Assembly: GCA_026874595.1 (NCBI GenBank)
Contig: CM049308.1
Span: 17,420,001 to 17,484,000, forward strand
Source of the DNA: Sipunculus nudus
Lineage: Eukaryota > Annelida > Sipuncula > Golfingiida > Sipunculidae
Direction of reading: 5' to 3'
DNA: 64,000 bases
Part shown: positions 12,119 through 27,100 of the stretch, in pieces
Position numbering within the stretch: the first letter of the stretch is position 1
How the letters are laid out: each line of letters opens with the position of its first letter
The notes under the pieces: generated by a model
The model's input: the letters and a program-made list of their open reading frames with translations, nothing else
Database searches by the model: none
What the model was told of the DNA's origin: nothing
Position numbers and translations under genes: made by a program

Positions 12119-15100
12119 CTGTAACATGAAAAAAAATATATACTCTCAGATACGCGTTGAATTGCATACTTGTCTAGGGTTTGGATTTTACACAGTGCAT
12201 TTAAGCGACCCGTTCTATATTGTTGTTTACTTGACACAAAAAAACAACTTCCTTTGTTAAAAGACCTGAAAAGACATTCCAATAAGAGTACTACTTTGTG
12301 GCCATGAAACGGTTTCTGCTACGTTTCCTGGTGTTGAAACTGTCTTTCGCCTCAGTGAACCAGTCAAGTTTTCAAGTGTTGTACTGTAATATTTCTCCAC
12401 CAGAGAACAATATGGGGCATGTACCCCCAGGAATTTGTATACAATAATCAGAACACATGCGCATAGGTTTCTGTAAGTGCGTGATCGGCTGAACCTTTGT
12501 TACGTCAGAGGTGCCACCATCTGAAGACTACATTAGTAAACATATCACCAATCAGAAAGCGAGTCCTCAGTTTGCTATGCTATAGATGTCGGACCTGACG
12601 ACGGGAGCTTCTTGCCTGATTATCCAGAATGTTAAGTAACTAATGAAGAGATGGACCATATAGGAAATGTCAGAAAAATAATAGTTATACAGAAATGACC
12701 CAGAAAAGTAACAAATTTTACCGAAATCTACACTGATAGCAATTCAAGCCCCTGTGATCAGACTCGGAAATCGGATAGAATGGTGCAAAGTCCAGCTGCT
12801 TGTTGAAATTCAGTATGATGCAAGCCAGGGTGACATTCAGTCTAGAAGCGGCATCAGGTCAGCTGGGCAAGCCTGTGACCTACAATTCGCGTCCGCTAAT
12901 AAACTTTGAAAATATGTGAAAATGACGAAGGGATGCACTCAACTGGACAGCATTACGCTCTTAACACAGCGCTTTACCCATAGGCCCACTACCTATATCG
13001 TAAGCGCTGTTTGTTATGATCTTGTTTCCTGAATATCTACACCAGGGGGGAGCACTTTATTTTGGTCCAATTAGATAAGACCCTGTGCTGAAGACAAAAC
13101 AGTTTACCAGCCAAGCGAGGAATACAGAAGCCAATGTTGTTCATTTCGTTTTTCATGAGTGACAGCTCATCGCCCCGGCGACCGTTTGAACAGGCCACAG
13201 GCTCAGAGAGAATTGCCCTACACGTTGTTTCTGGGCGGAGCCTGATGCCTGTCGAGTGATTGATGACTTCCATTTGACTGGCTGCTATTCACATCAGCAG
13301 TTTTTTTCAGCAGACAGGCCCATGTGCACCACCTGGTGTTTAAGTGCATCATAAACGATCAAAGCATGCAGGCAGCGGGAAAATCAGTAGCTTCTTTAGA
13401 AGCGCAAGATTTCCGCTGCTTCGGGAGCGTACACATGCATGCACTCAAGTTCATTGCATGCTTGGTGTAAATTTAATTTTAATATACCAACAGAAGTTAA
13501 AGAAATCTTTGGCCAAGTTCTGTGGTAAAAGTTTCATATTAACAACGACAATTAGGCAATATTTGTTAGGTAACTGTATAACTCCGGCATAATATACAAA
13601 TAAAGATATCATTGTGAAAGACAGAGGATTCTTTAGATTTTTTACACATGAAAAAATTCAGGCATATACCATTCATATATGTATTTAATATAAACAATCT
13701 TTGGTATAATGGTATGCTTGATGCATTACCAAACGATTGGGAAAAAATCGTAAAGTAAACATTGACATTGACCAGATTAAAGACAATGTAGAAACACTTT
13801 TAAGTATGACAAATGTAACCAATCAGCTTTACTGTAAAATGGTTGAAAAGGTTTGTTGTTTCAACAAATCCGCTAATAAAGCATTTTGAGTGCTTTCCCT
13901 ACACTAAAAAAAGTTTCAAACTCAGTGCAGCTTAGAATGTTCCAGTTCAGATTACTAAATCACAACATGTATCTTAATAGTCATTTGTATGAATGAAATA
14001 TAATTGACAATACCAGGTGCTCATTTTTCAAGTAAGAAGATGAAACATACATTGATTAATTTTGGTCATGCACGTTTGTTAAGTTAGTATGGTCAGATTT
14101 ACTTAAATGGTTCTAAGAGAATAAAGTGACTGAACATGATTTTCAGTTAGACTGTGCACTTTTGTCTGTGCACTGTGACTTTTGACAGTTTGAGGTAAAA
14201 ACAACTTCTTTGAAAGGAGTAATCTTGTTGATTAAACATGTGATGGAAATGGAAAATATATTGCTAATAAGAAAAGAAATACTATTGTACATGATAAAAA
14301 TGGAAGAAATTGAACTGGTTGGTCTCGTGAATGTATTTTTTTTCAATTTAAAAGAATGTAAGCGCGATATCATAAAGATATGTATGTCTCACTAAATTAT
14401 CACTAGATGACATGCAATAAAGAGATACTCAAATCTTTAAAAAATAATTAAATAAAAAATACTAAAAATCAATAGGGTGTAATGTAAACTGTCTGATTGG
14501 TGTGCTTGGTCTGCAATTAAGGCAATGGTTATTCTTTGAAAAAAGGAAATTATCTCATACTCTAATAAGTAAAGTAAGATTTGATATGATGCTAATTTCT
14601 CATTTATTATATGATGTAGCTTATTTCTAATTTAAGATTTGATATAATGCTAATTTCTCATTTATTATATGATTTGGTGCTAATTGTCATTTGAGATTTG
14701 ATATGATATAAATTTTTCATTTTTTTATATGATTTGATACTTTTTACGGAACCTAATATAAACAGATCACGAAGCGAGATGAACACACAATTTTGTAATG
14801 GAGATAAAAAAAAAACAGATTCTGTAACACTAGGCAGCGTTAAATGTCTAGGGGAATGAATAAAGAAGTAAGGGGTTTTTTTGTTAACAAATAACCATTA
14901 TTGATTCTTAAAATAACCCTAACATTATAATACACGAAATCAATACAATTATACAGTGAAACAGCGGTATAACAACAAATCAATACAATCACACAGTAAA
15001 ATACACAAAGTGCACAGTACCTGGATACCACCACCGTCACAACGATAAGTTCTTTAAATATATATTCTCGGAGAATGACTGTCCAGTGTAAAGCTCTTGT

Positions 15101-18100
15101 AACAATCAAGAAAGTAAACTGAAGTCCAAATGCACAAAATCCAGGAGAAAGTCTGACAAAAATCTATAACTGCCGCACTCATCGGATAAGGCCCCAGAAA
15201 CTCACACACGCTTCTGCGTCCGCTAGAAATCTTCTCTGCTGCTCTCTCGGCTCTAAAACACAGTCCCTTTATATACATTTTCACCTCAAGCCGAAAAGCC
15301 TCTATTTCTCGAACATTCAAAGAATCTAACACAACACAGTAAGCACGCGTTACAGGAATCATCTAGAAGAACATCGCTGTGTGTCTCTACACACCAGTGT
15401 CCATACGTGACTCACTCACGATCGGGCGAGAAAGCCCAAGGCTAGCATGACAACGAGAGTTCAACCAGTACGGATTAAACTGAGATTGTAACAAACGGCC
15501 CGGCGAGAGTGTCACAACAGGAGTTACGCCCGTGTCACACAATAAAAAGAGCATACTAATTTCTCATCAAAGATATGATTCGATGGTAATTTCTCATTTA
15601 AGATATGATTTGGTGCTAATTTCTCATTTAAGATTTGGTTTGATGCTAATTTCTCATTAAAGATAAGATTTGATGACAGGTTCTCATTAAAGATTTGATA
15701 TGATGATAATTTTTATATTTATTATATGATTTGGTGCTAATTTCTCATCTAAGGATTAATATGATGCTAATTTCTTATTTAAGATATATTATGATGCTAA
15801 TTTTTCATAAAATATATGATGTGATGCTAATTTCTCGTTAAAGATATGACTCGATGCTAATTTCTCATTAAAGATAAGATTTGATGATAGGTTCTCATTA
15901 AAGATATAATATGATGCTAATTTCTCATTTCAGATTTTATATGATGCCAATTCCGCATTAAAGATATGATTTGATGCTAATTTCTCAATTAAGATATGAT
16001 TTGATGCTAATTTCTCACTAAAGATAAGATTTTATGCTAATTTCTCGTTAAAATTTTGATTTGATTCTCCTAGTATGACTATAGATTTTTCATTGTCAGA
16101 TGATGATAATCAACATAAACATTAAGAACACCACTGACGGCTTACATTTCCTCACCTATACTAAGCTGTATGGATATAGTTTTCTTGACAGGCCTTATAT
16201 GATACCAGCGCTGTTGTCCAGTAGTAACCAGATGGCATTAACCTTAAATCTAAATCATTTCTGAAATGCAGCTAGTGATTGTAAAAAGTAATGATTTTTG
16301 CTCCTTGCTCCCTGCTAATTAGATATTTACATAACAAAAAAAGTGTTCAAACTGAATTGAGGTGTACATTTTTTATCAGAAAGCGATTCGCATGTCATAT
16401 GTGCGAAAGCATGAATGAATGGAATAAGTGCCGAATACATTTTTTTACCGTTTTCCATAGTCCTAACGAAGTATATGATGAACACAGCTTTGAATCAACA
16501 ACGTGGGGAGCTGAGCGGATTCAAGAATCGAATTCAAAATACGCATTAAAGTAGTGGTTGTTCGCAGGCGTGATGTGGCGGATCCAGAGGCCTTTTTTTT
16601 TTTTCTTGAGCCGATAAAACCCTTTTCAGGGTTTCAAACCAAATTTGGCGACCTGCACCCCCTCCATTCCGGACCAGAGGACTTCGTGTTAGGTTTTATT
16701 TAGTCTTCCTCTTTTGGACCCTCCCCTTTCCAAAATACTGGAGTGTCCGTGAGTGTGTTGATTACCTCAAGCTGAAAGAATAAAAGTTAAAGTTCCGGTG
16801 TAAATACCAAAAGTTCTTAACTTGAGAAGATATTTTGATCTATGGATCAGACCAAACAGTTTTTCCAAATACCATTAGCTGGACAGAAATTTCTCAAAAC
16901 AAAATATATGACCAAGACTGAAATAACTTCCTTCATATGATTCGGATGATGCCATTCGGCGATGTTAGAGAAATGCTCAAGCTGCTGAAAGAAGTTCTTA
17001 GCTTGTCACTTCCACAGAAACCATTTGTGCTACTGACAGATGAAGCCGGCATTCATATTGGACTGATAAGCCTACTTGAGTTGTGACATTTGTCATACGA
17101 GGAAGTGCAATGCAACGGTCACCCATCCTACTGCATCGATAATTTAATATCAGGCTACCACTGACGAATACGCACAACCCAACAGAGGTGAAGGTCGACT
17201 AGTATTGTCCTTTGCTTGTATTCATGCTTTAGAAATTCAACAAACATTCATGCGTGTTTATCAATATGCTCAGTTACGACGGAATTGTTTTGCACATGGT
17301 TGGTGTGGATAAAAAGGAAAAAAAAACTTAGGTAGCGATTGGTCTGGTTTATGTTAAGTCCAAACGTACCTCTACGCCATGAAGCGTTGTCAAAATTACG
17401 AAAATATTCGAATCCTTATCACACCTTACAGTGTGATTCTTGGCTAAACTTAACATTTTGACACCTTGATAGACTCTCCTATATCAGAGGGCCGAAATGG
17501 TGCTCTAAACTTCTTTCTGTATGCGAGAGTTATGTAAAAAACTGCAACACTTCGGGGCCTACTTTTTTTATCTTAACCACGGTGCTGAAGCCCCCTTTTC
17601 TTGGATCCTTTATTCGCGTAATAATCAATAATTTGCTTGGTGATTATGTCAACCACATTGACAACATATATTATAATTATAACGCACGTTATAATTTGGA
17701 TGAACGTAAATAAAATTACAATCTGACTTAACAGAACGTAATTCAATGTTCAATTTTACACACGTTGAATTACAGTTAGGGGTCCTATGCAAATGTATCG
17801 GACCTATAGGAGATGCAGATGTACTTAAACGATGCACTGAACAGGAACTTGATCATACAACCTTGGTAAACGACGGTAGGCAAGACAAAAGCGCTCGATG
17901 TTCCGACAGCTCAGCGGCATTAAGTACTTGGACTGATTGTGTGAACTCACAACTTTAGATGGCATCATTTACAAGAGTATGACAGTTGACCTATCCATGA
18001 ACTCTATTTGACCATAATTTCATATTAATTTAATGAATAATCATAAGCATTGGACTAATGAGCAACCAATCAGGTGACCGTAAACATTGTTAAGCGTTGA

Positions 18101-21100
18101 TAAAAACAAAATTTGCATAACAAAATACGTGTAGTCTGTACCAAAGCCCATGCCGGCAAGTTTTCCGGGATATTTTTTTTATACAAAGGAGACAGTATTA
18201 AAAGTTCTAAAGGTTAAAGGTTGCAGGAGTCATTCCTCCGGCTGCTAAGTGGATAATAAAGGCTTACCTTGAACGTTATTTGTGTGAGACAAATAATCAA
18301 AAATATGGCAAGACAGTTCACAATGACTGCAAAAATAGTAACAGATACTGAAAATAGAGAACAGCGATTCCAGTTGATGACGTCAGTCAATACGACATAC
18401 GTCATCAACCTTTGAGACCAGGGTCGCATCCCTCCTAAAATCTGTTCAACAAATTTTTATGGGGCACCCAATTTCGTAAAATGTCAGTACGTGCTCGAAA
18501 CCTTTTGCAAAATAAGCTAAAAAATTGTATTTGTAAGGCTCCGGTCCTAAATTAAACTGTTTCAATTTAGTCACAGTATAGGATGACACCCTCTAGTAGA
18601 GCTCTATTATAGACCAAACGAATTCCTCATCGAAGCTGCTGCTTATGCATAGCTCATGTCGTGTTATGCATGGGGCACGACAGTCCTGGCGGTTAGCCAA
18701 TAATTACCAATTCTGGGATCCTTTCAGGTTACGTTAGGTGTGGTCTCCAAACCCCTAAATTAAAGAAGGCCCGATGAGCGGCAGGGTCAGGAGTTACACC
18801 TTAACGGGAACACGACGAATCCCAGGTGGCCCAGATCGATCAGGAATGGTTGAAAATGTAGAAGTCTCATTCAGTTTTTATTTTAGCTTTTAATAATTTA
18901 AGTGAGGAGACCTCGTGACGGTCCGGGCTGTTCAGGTGTGTCCTATATAGGGCTGAGGAATTGCGCATCCTGTTTGTCATTTAAGAAAAATGTATACGGA
19001 GATTTTAATCAAAATTGAATGGCCTAAATTAAGGAACCCGTTTCAGCCAGGAATTTCCTGTAAAGCGCGCGCCAAATGAAATGTTTAAAAATGTAGAAGT
19101 CTCACTTGATTTTATTTTAGCCTAGAAATTTCCAATGAGGCACAAGAGGCTCGAAAATGATAAAGTCACGTGTTTTACGAAACGTAAATATTAAGTAAAT
19201 AGTGAGTGATCCAAAGGGGCCCGGGCCCATCAGGCTTTTTCTATGTAAAAACACACCAGTAAATACTTGAACATGAGAAAATCACCTTTGGTTGTTAGTT
19301 AACTTGCTTTTATATAGCTGTCACCAAGACGGCCCAAAGGGGCCCGGCTAAATGCTTGTTAATGAGAAACTTTTTTTTTTCGGTGCTAGATTTTAGTTTT
19401 AATAGGAAGTGATCAAAAGGGCCTATGGTGACTCGGGTCCATGGGCTTCCAAGGGCACATGAACAGGCTTGACGATGAAGTCTCAAATTTAAGTTTCTCA
19501 TTTTTCTTTAATAGCATGAGCTATTCTACATAGGTTTTAACCCGTCGGATACAAACGGCTTGGATTGGCCAAGAGTTCTTGAGGCCCTTTAGAATGCATG
19601 GAAATGTAGAAAGTCCTGAGTAATGGTGCATAATGGTTACGGTATACAACAGAATACTAAATCTTATTCAGGACAACAGATCCGTACATGGAAGAATTTA
19701 ATAAAAAATTAATATTTATTTTCTTTAATTTTATGGTCCAGAGGGCCATGGAAAGCGTACACTTTTTTCCGGAATTTCATGCCGTTTGTTTTCAATGTAT
19801 TCTCTAACTCTGTTTATCTGTTTAAAGAATAGATCAGGTATAAAATGTAGGTTAGTTGCTTTTGTTAATTGTTCGTGTATATAATTATTCAAGGTACTGT
19901 ATTTATTTATTGATAAATGATAAGTATAAAACAATTCAGGGGAGAGACCTCTCACTTTTTGTTTTAATTTATCTGGGTGCTTTTCTTTGTGTGTGCAGTG
20001 GTTTGGGGGGGGGGGGGTCTCTTTCATTTTTTTATAAATCCCGGGCTCCATATATATGCATGCATACTATATATATCTTGTCGATTATCAACTTATCAGG
20101 AACCAATAGTTTCCTATTATTGTGACAGACTAGAAATGGATGTGTTCAAAATATTAAATATTAAAATTCATACGAGCAAATATAGGAGTAGTCTTATTTA
20201 TTATGAAACTTTTTTATCATACATGGCGAATATCCTAAGAAAGGAAACAAAAATTTGATAGTTCCTTCGATCTGTTTGGTGGAACATGATGCAAAGCTGA
20301 TATATTTAAACCGTGAGCTATTGTGTATCAAAAAGAATACGTTTTTCGCAGAATCACAGTAGTCATGGATACAGCTTCCACTGCTGATCTATACTAACAC
20401 CTGTCAAAGTATGTAACCATCTGACGCATCTGAACTCGCCTTAGCTCCGGCACTATATTAACTATTAAACCCCTTAATATGTTCCTGTAAATATTTTTTT
20501 TATTCTTTCAAGTTTCGTTTCAATTGGCTTTTTTTTGTGATAGTATTGATGTTGATAGTAAATATAGCATGAGAAGCACATTTTGTAGTGTGATTAACCT
20601 CCTGTAGGTCGCTTGTCTTGAGGTTATAGCTAGGGATGCCTGCATGCTAAGACCTCCGTGTATGATGTTTTTTTGTTCAGTTTTGCAAGGTGGATAAAGT
20701 ATATACATGAAAATATAAGTAACATTACATGGATAAAACTTTGCATCCCTCTGTTACAGTCCATTCTTTAGTATCGATAACTAAATAAGTCCTGGATTTT
20801 AAACGAATAGAGAGTTTATTACAACCATAAAACTGAATGGTTATTATAAAGAAGAAAAGGGTGGGTACCGGAATCCTTTTGTACCACCTCGGAGGCCCTG
20901 CCTAAAGTCTCATTCAAAGGGTTAACATATTATCTCCAAATATATTTACTACATATATAAAAATATATATTTTCTTCTCAATCATCACTGATTTTGAATT
21001 AATCTTAAGGCCCCTCCCCCCAAAAAAGTTTTTTCTCAGGCACTTTTTTTTATACATCAGTTAGGGTGGGTACGGTGGCTGATTTAGGACACAGAAAAAA

Positions 21101-24100
21101 AATATTTATCTCGAGATCTCGAGATAACACCTCGAAGTCTCAATAATAAAATTTCGCAAAAAAAAATTTTAGGAAGCAAAAAAAAAATATCTCGCAAAAA
21201 AATTTAGGAGGCGAAAAAAATAGGAAGCAAAATAAATTTCTCGCATAAAAAAATTTAGGGGGGGGGGGGTTGCTTCAGCCCCTAAAATTCTATAAATTAG
21301 GCAGGTGAATAACGATTTTAAGACAAAAGCAGAGCATTTTGCTGAAGAAAATCATGATGAGAGATAATCGAAATATTGAAACCGTTTATTTATGTATATA
21401 AAACAATTATGAAGATAGGTTGACTAAGTTTATCTGAGCTATAGGTATAGCTATAGGGGATCAGGCTGGGGCTTTAGGGGCTGAAGCACCCCCCCCCCCC
21501 CCCCCCCTACCCGCGTAACTACCCGAAAACACAATAATCATTTTTAGCATGTTAACATTTATGATGGTCATATACATATTCCAAAAAACAACACACCATT
21601 TCAATAAAAACAAAAGGCTATGTCATCATCCTTACGGATATGAATAATTAAATATGGAATTTATATTGAACTTTTCTTCAACTTGCCTTATCTTGGGAGA
21701 TATACAAACTTAATTGATTTTAAATGAATTATATTGTATTACCGTTCAGTTTAACACAGTATACATGGTCTTTGTTTTATAAAAGCAATAGTTTGCACTC
21801 TTAACGTATACTGTCCCCTTTAACGTTGCTTTGCTTTATGTCAATTCAGCTTCGAATGGTTCGTACAAGTGTGAAATTTTATCTCGAGATCTCGAGATAA
21901 TATATATATATATATATATATTTGCTTCCTAAATTTTTTTTGCGAGATATATTTTTTTTGCTTCCTAATTTTTTTTTTGCTTTTTAAATTAATTTTTTTG
22001 CTTCCTAAAATATTTTTTGCTTCCTAAATTTTTTTTAGCGATATATTTTTTTTGCTTCCTAAATATTTTTTGCGAAATTTTATGTCGAGATCTAGATAAA
22101 TATTTTTTTTGTGTCCTCAATCAGCCACCGTAGGCGGGCAAATTAAAAAAATCTTTTTGTATAAAAATATATTGTGATCATGCAGTTTGAAACAATTAAG
22201 CAACATTTGACCTTTGACTCTGGATAGGTTGCTTGTGGATTCTTGATCAAAAGTTTAAGCCACTCAGAGCCACTTAGACTTACTTCTTCACACAATCTCA
22301 GAGAGGGTTTATAGGCAACATTGATACATTGTAGCTGGGGCGAAATTACCTGTTGCAACTGGGGGGGGGGGCTTCCATTCAGCCAATCACACACACACTT
22401 TCTATCCACGGGGTGGTGGGGGGGGGGCTCGTATATAGATTATAGAGCAACTACGTTCGTAAGCCTAGAATGCTCAGACGTTTTGCGGTCATAGCTGATC
22501 ATATAAGGTTGTTTGAAATGCCTAAACCGAGTTTAAAAATATGGACAGAAATATTTGCGAAACCATTTTGTCTTTGGGGCAGACTTATCTCCGTTTTGGA
22601 TTGTTACGTATTGACATGAAAGCGGACCGAACTGTCTCGCTAGTGGAGCTTGATTTTCTAGCGAAGCGATTAGAACATCGGACTTGTGCGCCACCGACAT
22701 GGGTTCGTTTCCGGATAGGCCCAATATTTTCCCCTGAGCAACTTCGTAACCGTATGTTTGGCAGCAATATGCAGAAAATGTCACATATACACCGTACAAT
22801 GCTGCTTTAAATTGTGTTTCAAGAGCTTTGGAAAGCTTAAGCTTTACACATTTTTGGGCTCAACTGGTCAGGAAATGTTTGAAAACACACCCTGAAGGGT
22901 TGGCTGTTGTTGTTTAAACGACTAGGAGAGGACTTTACATGGCCGAACCGCTCTGAACACATTTTGCATTTTCCATGAAATGTATATAATTTAGACCATG
23001 AGACGCTTACCTTGGGAACTGTGTAAGGCAATGTAACAGTCGCGGTCTCTTGGGGTGTGTCACCTGTAACACATATAAAGATTAACGTAAGTAAATATTA
23101 CAAATGGTATATTAAAGGACTACTATATAAACGTTTCAGTAAGTAACACATTGGTCTGTAAACAGATTATGAAAATACCTAACAGATTAAATTAAAAAGT
23201 TTTGAAGGCTGATATTGGTTCCGCAAACAAACAGTTGCCTTTGCAGTGTTATTCATGATAGATTATGGTAATGCAGGAATTTCTCCTGATTAACTGGGTT
23301 CTTTGAGCAATGGACACTTATCAATACCAAAACATTGACTGGCATACCAAACCGGTCAAAACCGCGTAAAACCGTCCCTCTTCGTTACCAAATACCTCCA
23401 AAATAGTTGCAGCTATCATCAAGTGCTTTTACGTCAATTAATGTGCAAAAACAATTATTTAGAGACTTTCTCTATGTTTCAGGGAAATGATTTTCCTTTT
23501 TTATAACTTTGGGAAAATTTCCTGTTTTTACACCATGGTAATTAAGTACTTGGTTTGTAACTGATTATTCCTAGAATGACAACAGCTATCAGTACCAAAT
23601 TACACGTATAAATTGAGCATGTGTATGTTACGGGTGTTACCTGGTGCTACCGGAACTGCGTAGTAAGTAGCTCCACTTTGTTTATACTGTTACTTCCAAC
23701 CAGCGAAAGGGGAAACTTTTGCGGAGTGACTCACAAAAAATATCCCTAAGCTGTCTGGTTTGCAAGAGAAATTAAGGCTTAAAATACAGGATGTATTTGA
23801 CACTGCCTAACTCAATAATAATATTAACTAACTCAATAAGCTTCATTGTGCACCAATTTAGACTTAACTTTGTAATGTTTTGCATTGATTAATTTGCACT
23901 TGCAAAGCTCTGGCTAATCTGACTTGCCGCCAGACGCCCTTGTTGAATTTGCTTTATTTTAGCGGGCGCCATATATTATAAACACGTTGATATAAACAAA
24001 ACAAGCAGCCTGTGTGCGGTGATATCAACGTTTTCTGGCCACTTTTTTTTATAAAAGCTGCAAGGGATTATCTTTAGTTAATAAAGGTCAGATAGGTGAT

Positions 24101-27100
24101 TGGGCCCTTTTAAGAACATGTTTCTCACAATGTAAATTTCAGAATTGCCTTTCATATTTTTTCTTAAATGAGTGCAATGGAAAAAGAACACTCTCACTTT
24201 TAAGGTCTTATTTATAAAATAAAATCATTATTTTTTACTCAATAAAAAAAACACTAAATTTTTTTTAAATATTAAAAAATATTTTCATGGCAGTTTTTTT
24301 TTATATACAAGTTGTAAGAAACAATCAGATATTTAAAGGTTGTATAACATATACTTTCTGAAAAATTAATAATTTAAATAAATTAGAAAAAAATATTTAA
24401 AACATATTATGTGACAAAGGCCTTTTGTAATTTCTGTTGTAAGTCTTGTCATTGTTGTAACTTATTTTGTGAATTGGTATAAACACAGACAGGACGATAT
24501 AATTTAGTGTCTTTATGTAAAGCAGTGATAACTCACTTGTGAATTGATCTTGTAGGTTTGCACCAGCGCCCATCGGCCCCAGTATATAACTGAGATAGGG
24601 ATAGACACTGACGACCACGCTGCATTTGCCCGTCGCACAGTCGGGAGAATTCCGAATAAGGATGCCAGCCAGCCGGCCTTCCTTGATCACGGGAGCTCCG
24701 CAGTCACCAAAACACGTGCCTTGACCTTGTGTGCTTTGACCATGCAGCATACAAATCTTTTTCACGTCATCGGTTATAACGTCTGGAAACGATTGTCCAC
24801 AGCATGTGGAACTTCCACCCCAAGCCGCTTCCAATATTTGTAACTTGTCAGGAGTAGTGGTGAGCGACGTCATTCCCCATGAAACTATTGTTGATGATTC
24901 TCCGACAGCGGGCACTTGTTTTTTTCGACATGGGAGCTTTATCGGCTCACATGTAGTCATTTCTTCATTTGTGATGAGTATGCCGATGCCAGTATTTTTT
25001 ATAGTTCTAACCACCTTCACACCTCCGCCATCATCGGTTTTTGATGGACCAACTTGCAATCTAAAATGAAATGAATACAGGTTATATTTAAACGTGAAGT
25101 TGACACCGATTTGTGCAGTTGTAGGCCTAAAAGAAACTGTGCAGCTGCAAATGTTAATGCTTTGTACAAGTCACAGACTGTTTTATGTCTCGATGAGTAA
25201 ATAATTGCATTTAATGGATTACTCAATCAAGGCTATATATACATGCTCTAGTATGAGTATTTTATATTGATGGTTTCTGTAATAATAATATATTATTTGT
25301 AATATTCTCGTTATATAATCTTGGATAATATTAATATCAGATTATTCAATAAAATATGAGAGATCCTCGACTTCAATTTAGATTTTTTACTTAAAGACTA
25401 TATTGTTAGGCATATATACACGCTGTGGTAAACTGCTATACATAATTATGGTGTATATATAAACATTTAACAATAAATTACTTAATTAGCGCAAAGTTTC
25501 TGGTAAAAGTGACCTCATTTTACACTGACTGGTGTTCAATTCATTACATGTTTAGGCAGTTGTACAATTTCATTCAAGTATACCACGCATCTAATACTTA
25601 TAGATATAATTCGGTTCACGTTTGTTTGCAACGTTCTCTAAAACCGCGTTGTGTACAATACTGTGCCATACATCATTATAAAAACCTTATCCCCGCAGTG
25701 ACATAGACGATATGAGAATAAATTTTTAATGTACATATAATTTTGGTGGTTTTTCCTTTTTTACTGACTTGTAAAGAGGTTAGACCCAGCACAGCCGAAC
25801 TGCCTTCGGCAATGACCGGAATACGCGCATCGTGGTCACTCAACCTCCAACACTATTTAAGACTATTGTTTATATGAATAACGCTTGCTTTCTGTGAGGG
25901 ATTTGAAGCTCTCTGGCCTTACATTTGAGCGAGGCTCTCACCAACGTGCGTGGTCAGTAAAAGAGAAAAACACATGTTTCTCGCTTTATGAAATGGAGAG
26001 TTCAACCCAGTGGGATTAATGAAAAAACCTAATTCAAGGTCCCAATTTCAGGAACAGGGGTGGGTTGGAGTGGTGGCGGTGGTTTCAGGCCTCAAAATTT
26101 GTCTGATAGGCCTACCATGAAAAAAAAAAAGGTTGCGGTGGCTGAAAATGGGAAACGGACCCTCTGCATGGAGTCCCGTTAGGTCCGCTTCTGGTACTTA
26201 TACGAGGTATGCTTATTTCTGTTTCTTTCTTCAGGAACAGTTTCCTTGAAACGTACATTTATTAAATCTTTCATGTCTTGTTCTGTTATTAAAACCTTTT
26301 GAGTCTTACTCTGCCTGGCGATTTAAAAATTACAGTATATAAACTGTCCATAAATGTATTTCGATATGCTGTTATGCAATACAGATATTGATATACTCTC
26401 AGAGGGAGTAAAGTAGGGACCTGAAAATCTGAGAAACAAAACAATTTACAGTCCTCTCTTAGTGGGCACCTCCATGCATAAAGTGGGCACGTCTATAAAG
26501 TGGGCACTTGTAGACAGTCCCATTTTTTCTTCTCTTTATAATGTTTAGCTAATGTGGGAATCTCTATATTCTGTGAAGTAGATACTTTTCCTCAGCTAAT
26601 GTGAGCACTTCATCGAATTTCCCAGTTGAAGTTTGTTCCTATGAAAACTTTCAGAGCTTTATTTATTGTGAATTTGCAACTTTTATCAAGTAGAATAATT
26701 GTTAATTATAAACTATTTAAACTTCAACTACCAGCGATTAATACTAAAACAGATAAACATAGGTCAGAGTTTATTAGTCTAATTACATAATCATAATAAT
26801 AGCCTTCTTGGCTCAAGGCTAAACAATGGATACATACATACTAATTATGGTTGTTCTGGGGATGGTTTATAGCCAGCAGTGAATGCATCACTCAGTAGCC
26901 ATTCATATCAGACTGACAGCCATACTTTGACCTGGCAGTCACTAGACTTTCTTATGTAAGGGAAGCATATAAACTTATAGTTAATACCGTGAGTGGACAC
27001 CTGTTCATTCATCCAATTACTTGGCACTCTGAGATGCGTAACAGGGTCAGGTCCCCCTGGCCAAGTGCAATGTTTACTTGGCAGTTCAACTTTAATAATG

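Noticed and set aside
17746-17958. Plus-strand 70-codon frame with five Cys, possible exon of another gene
   Set aside because: An acceptor-like ttgaattacag is present but no partner exon was found; composition alone is not enough.
24397-24536. Continuation of exon 3 frame to a stop at 24397 as the true C-terminus
   Set aside because: A strong donor (ACAA|gtgagt) with phase-compatible downstream exons exists, and the extra residues are Tyr/Asn/Lys-rich like intron sequence; it remains possible as intron retention.
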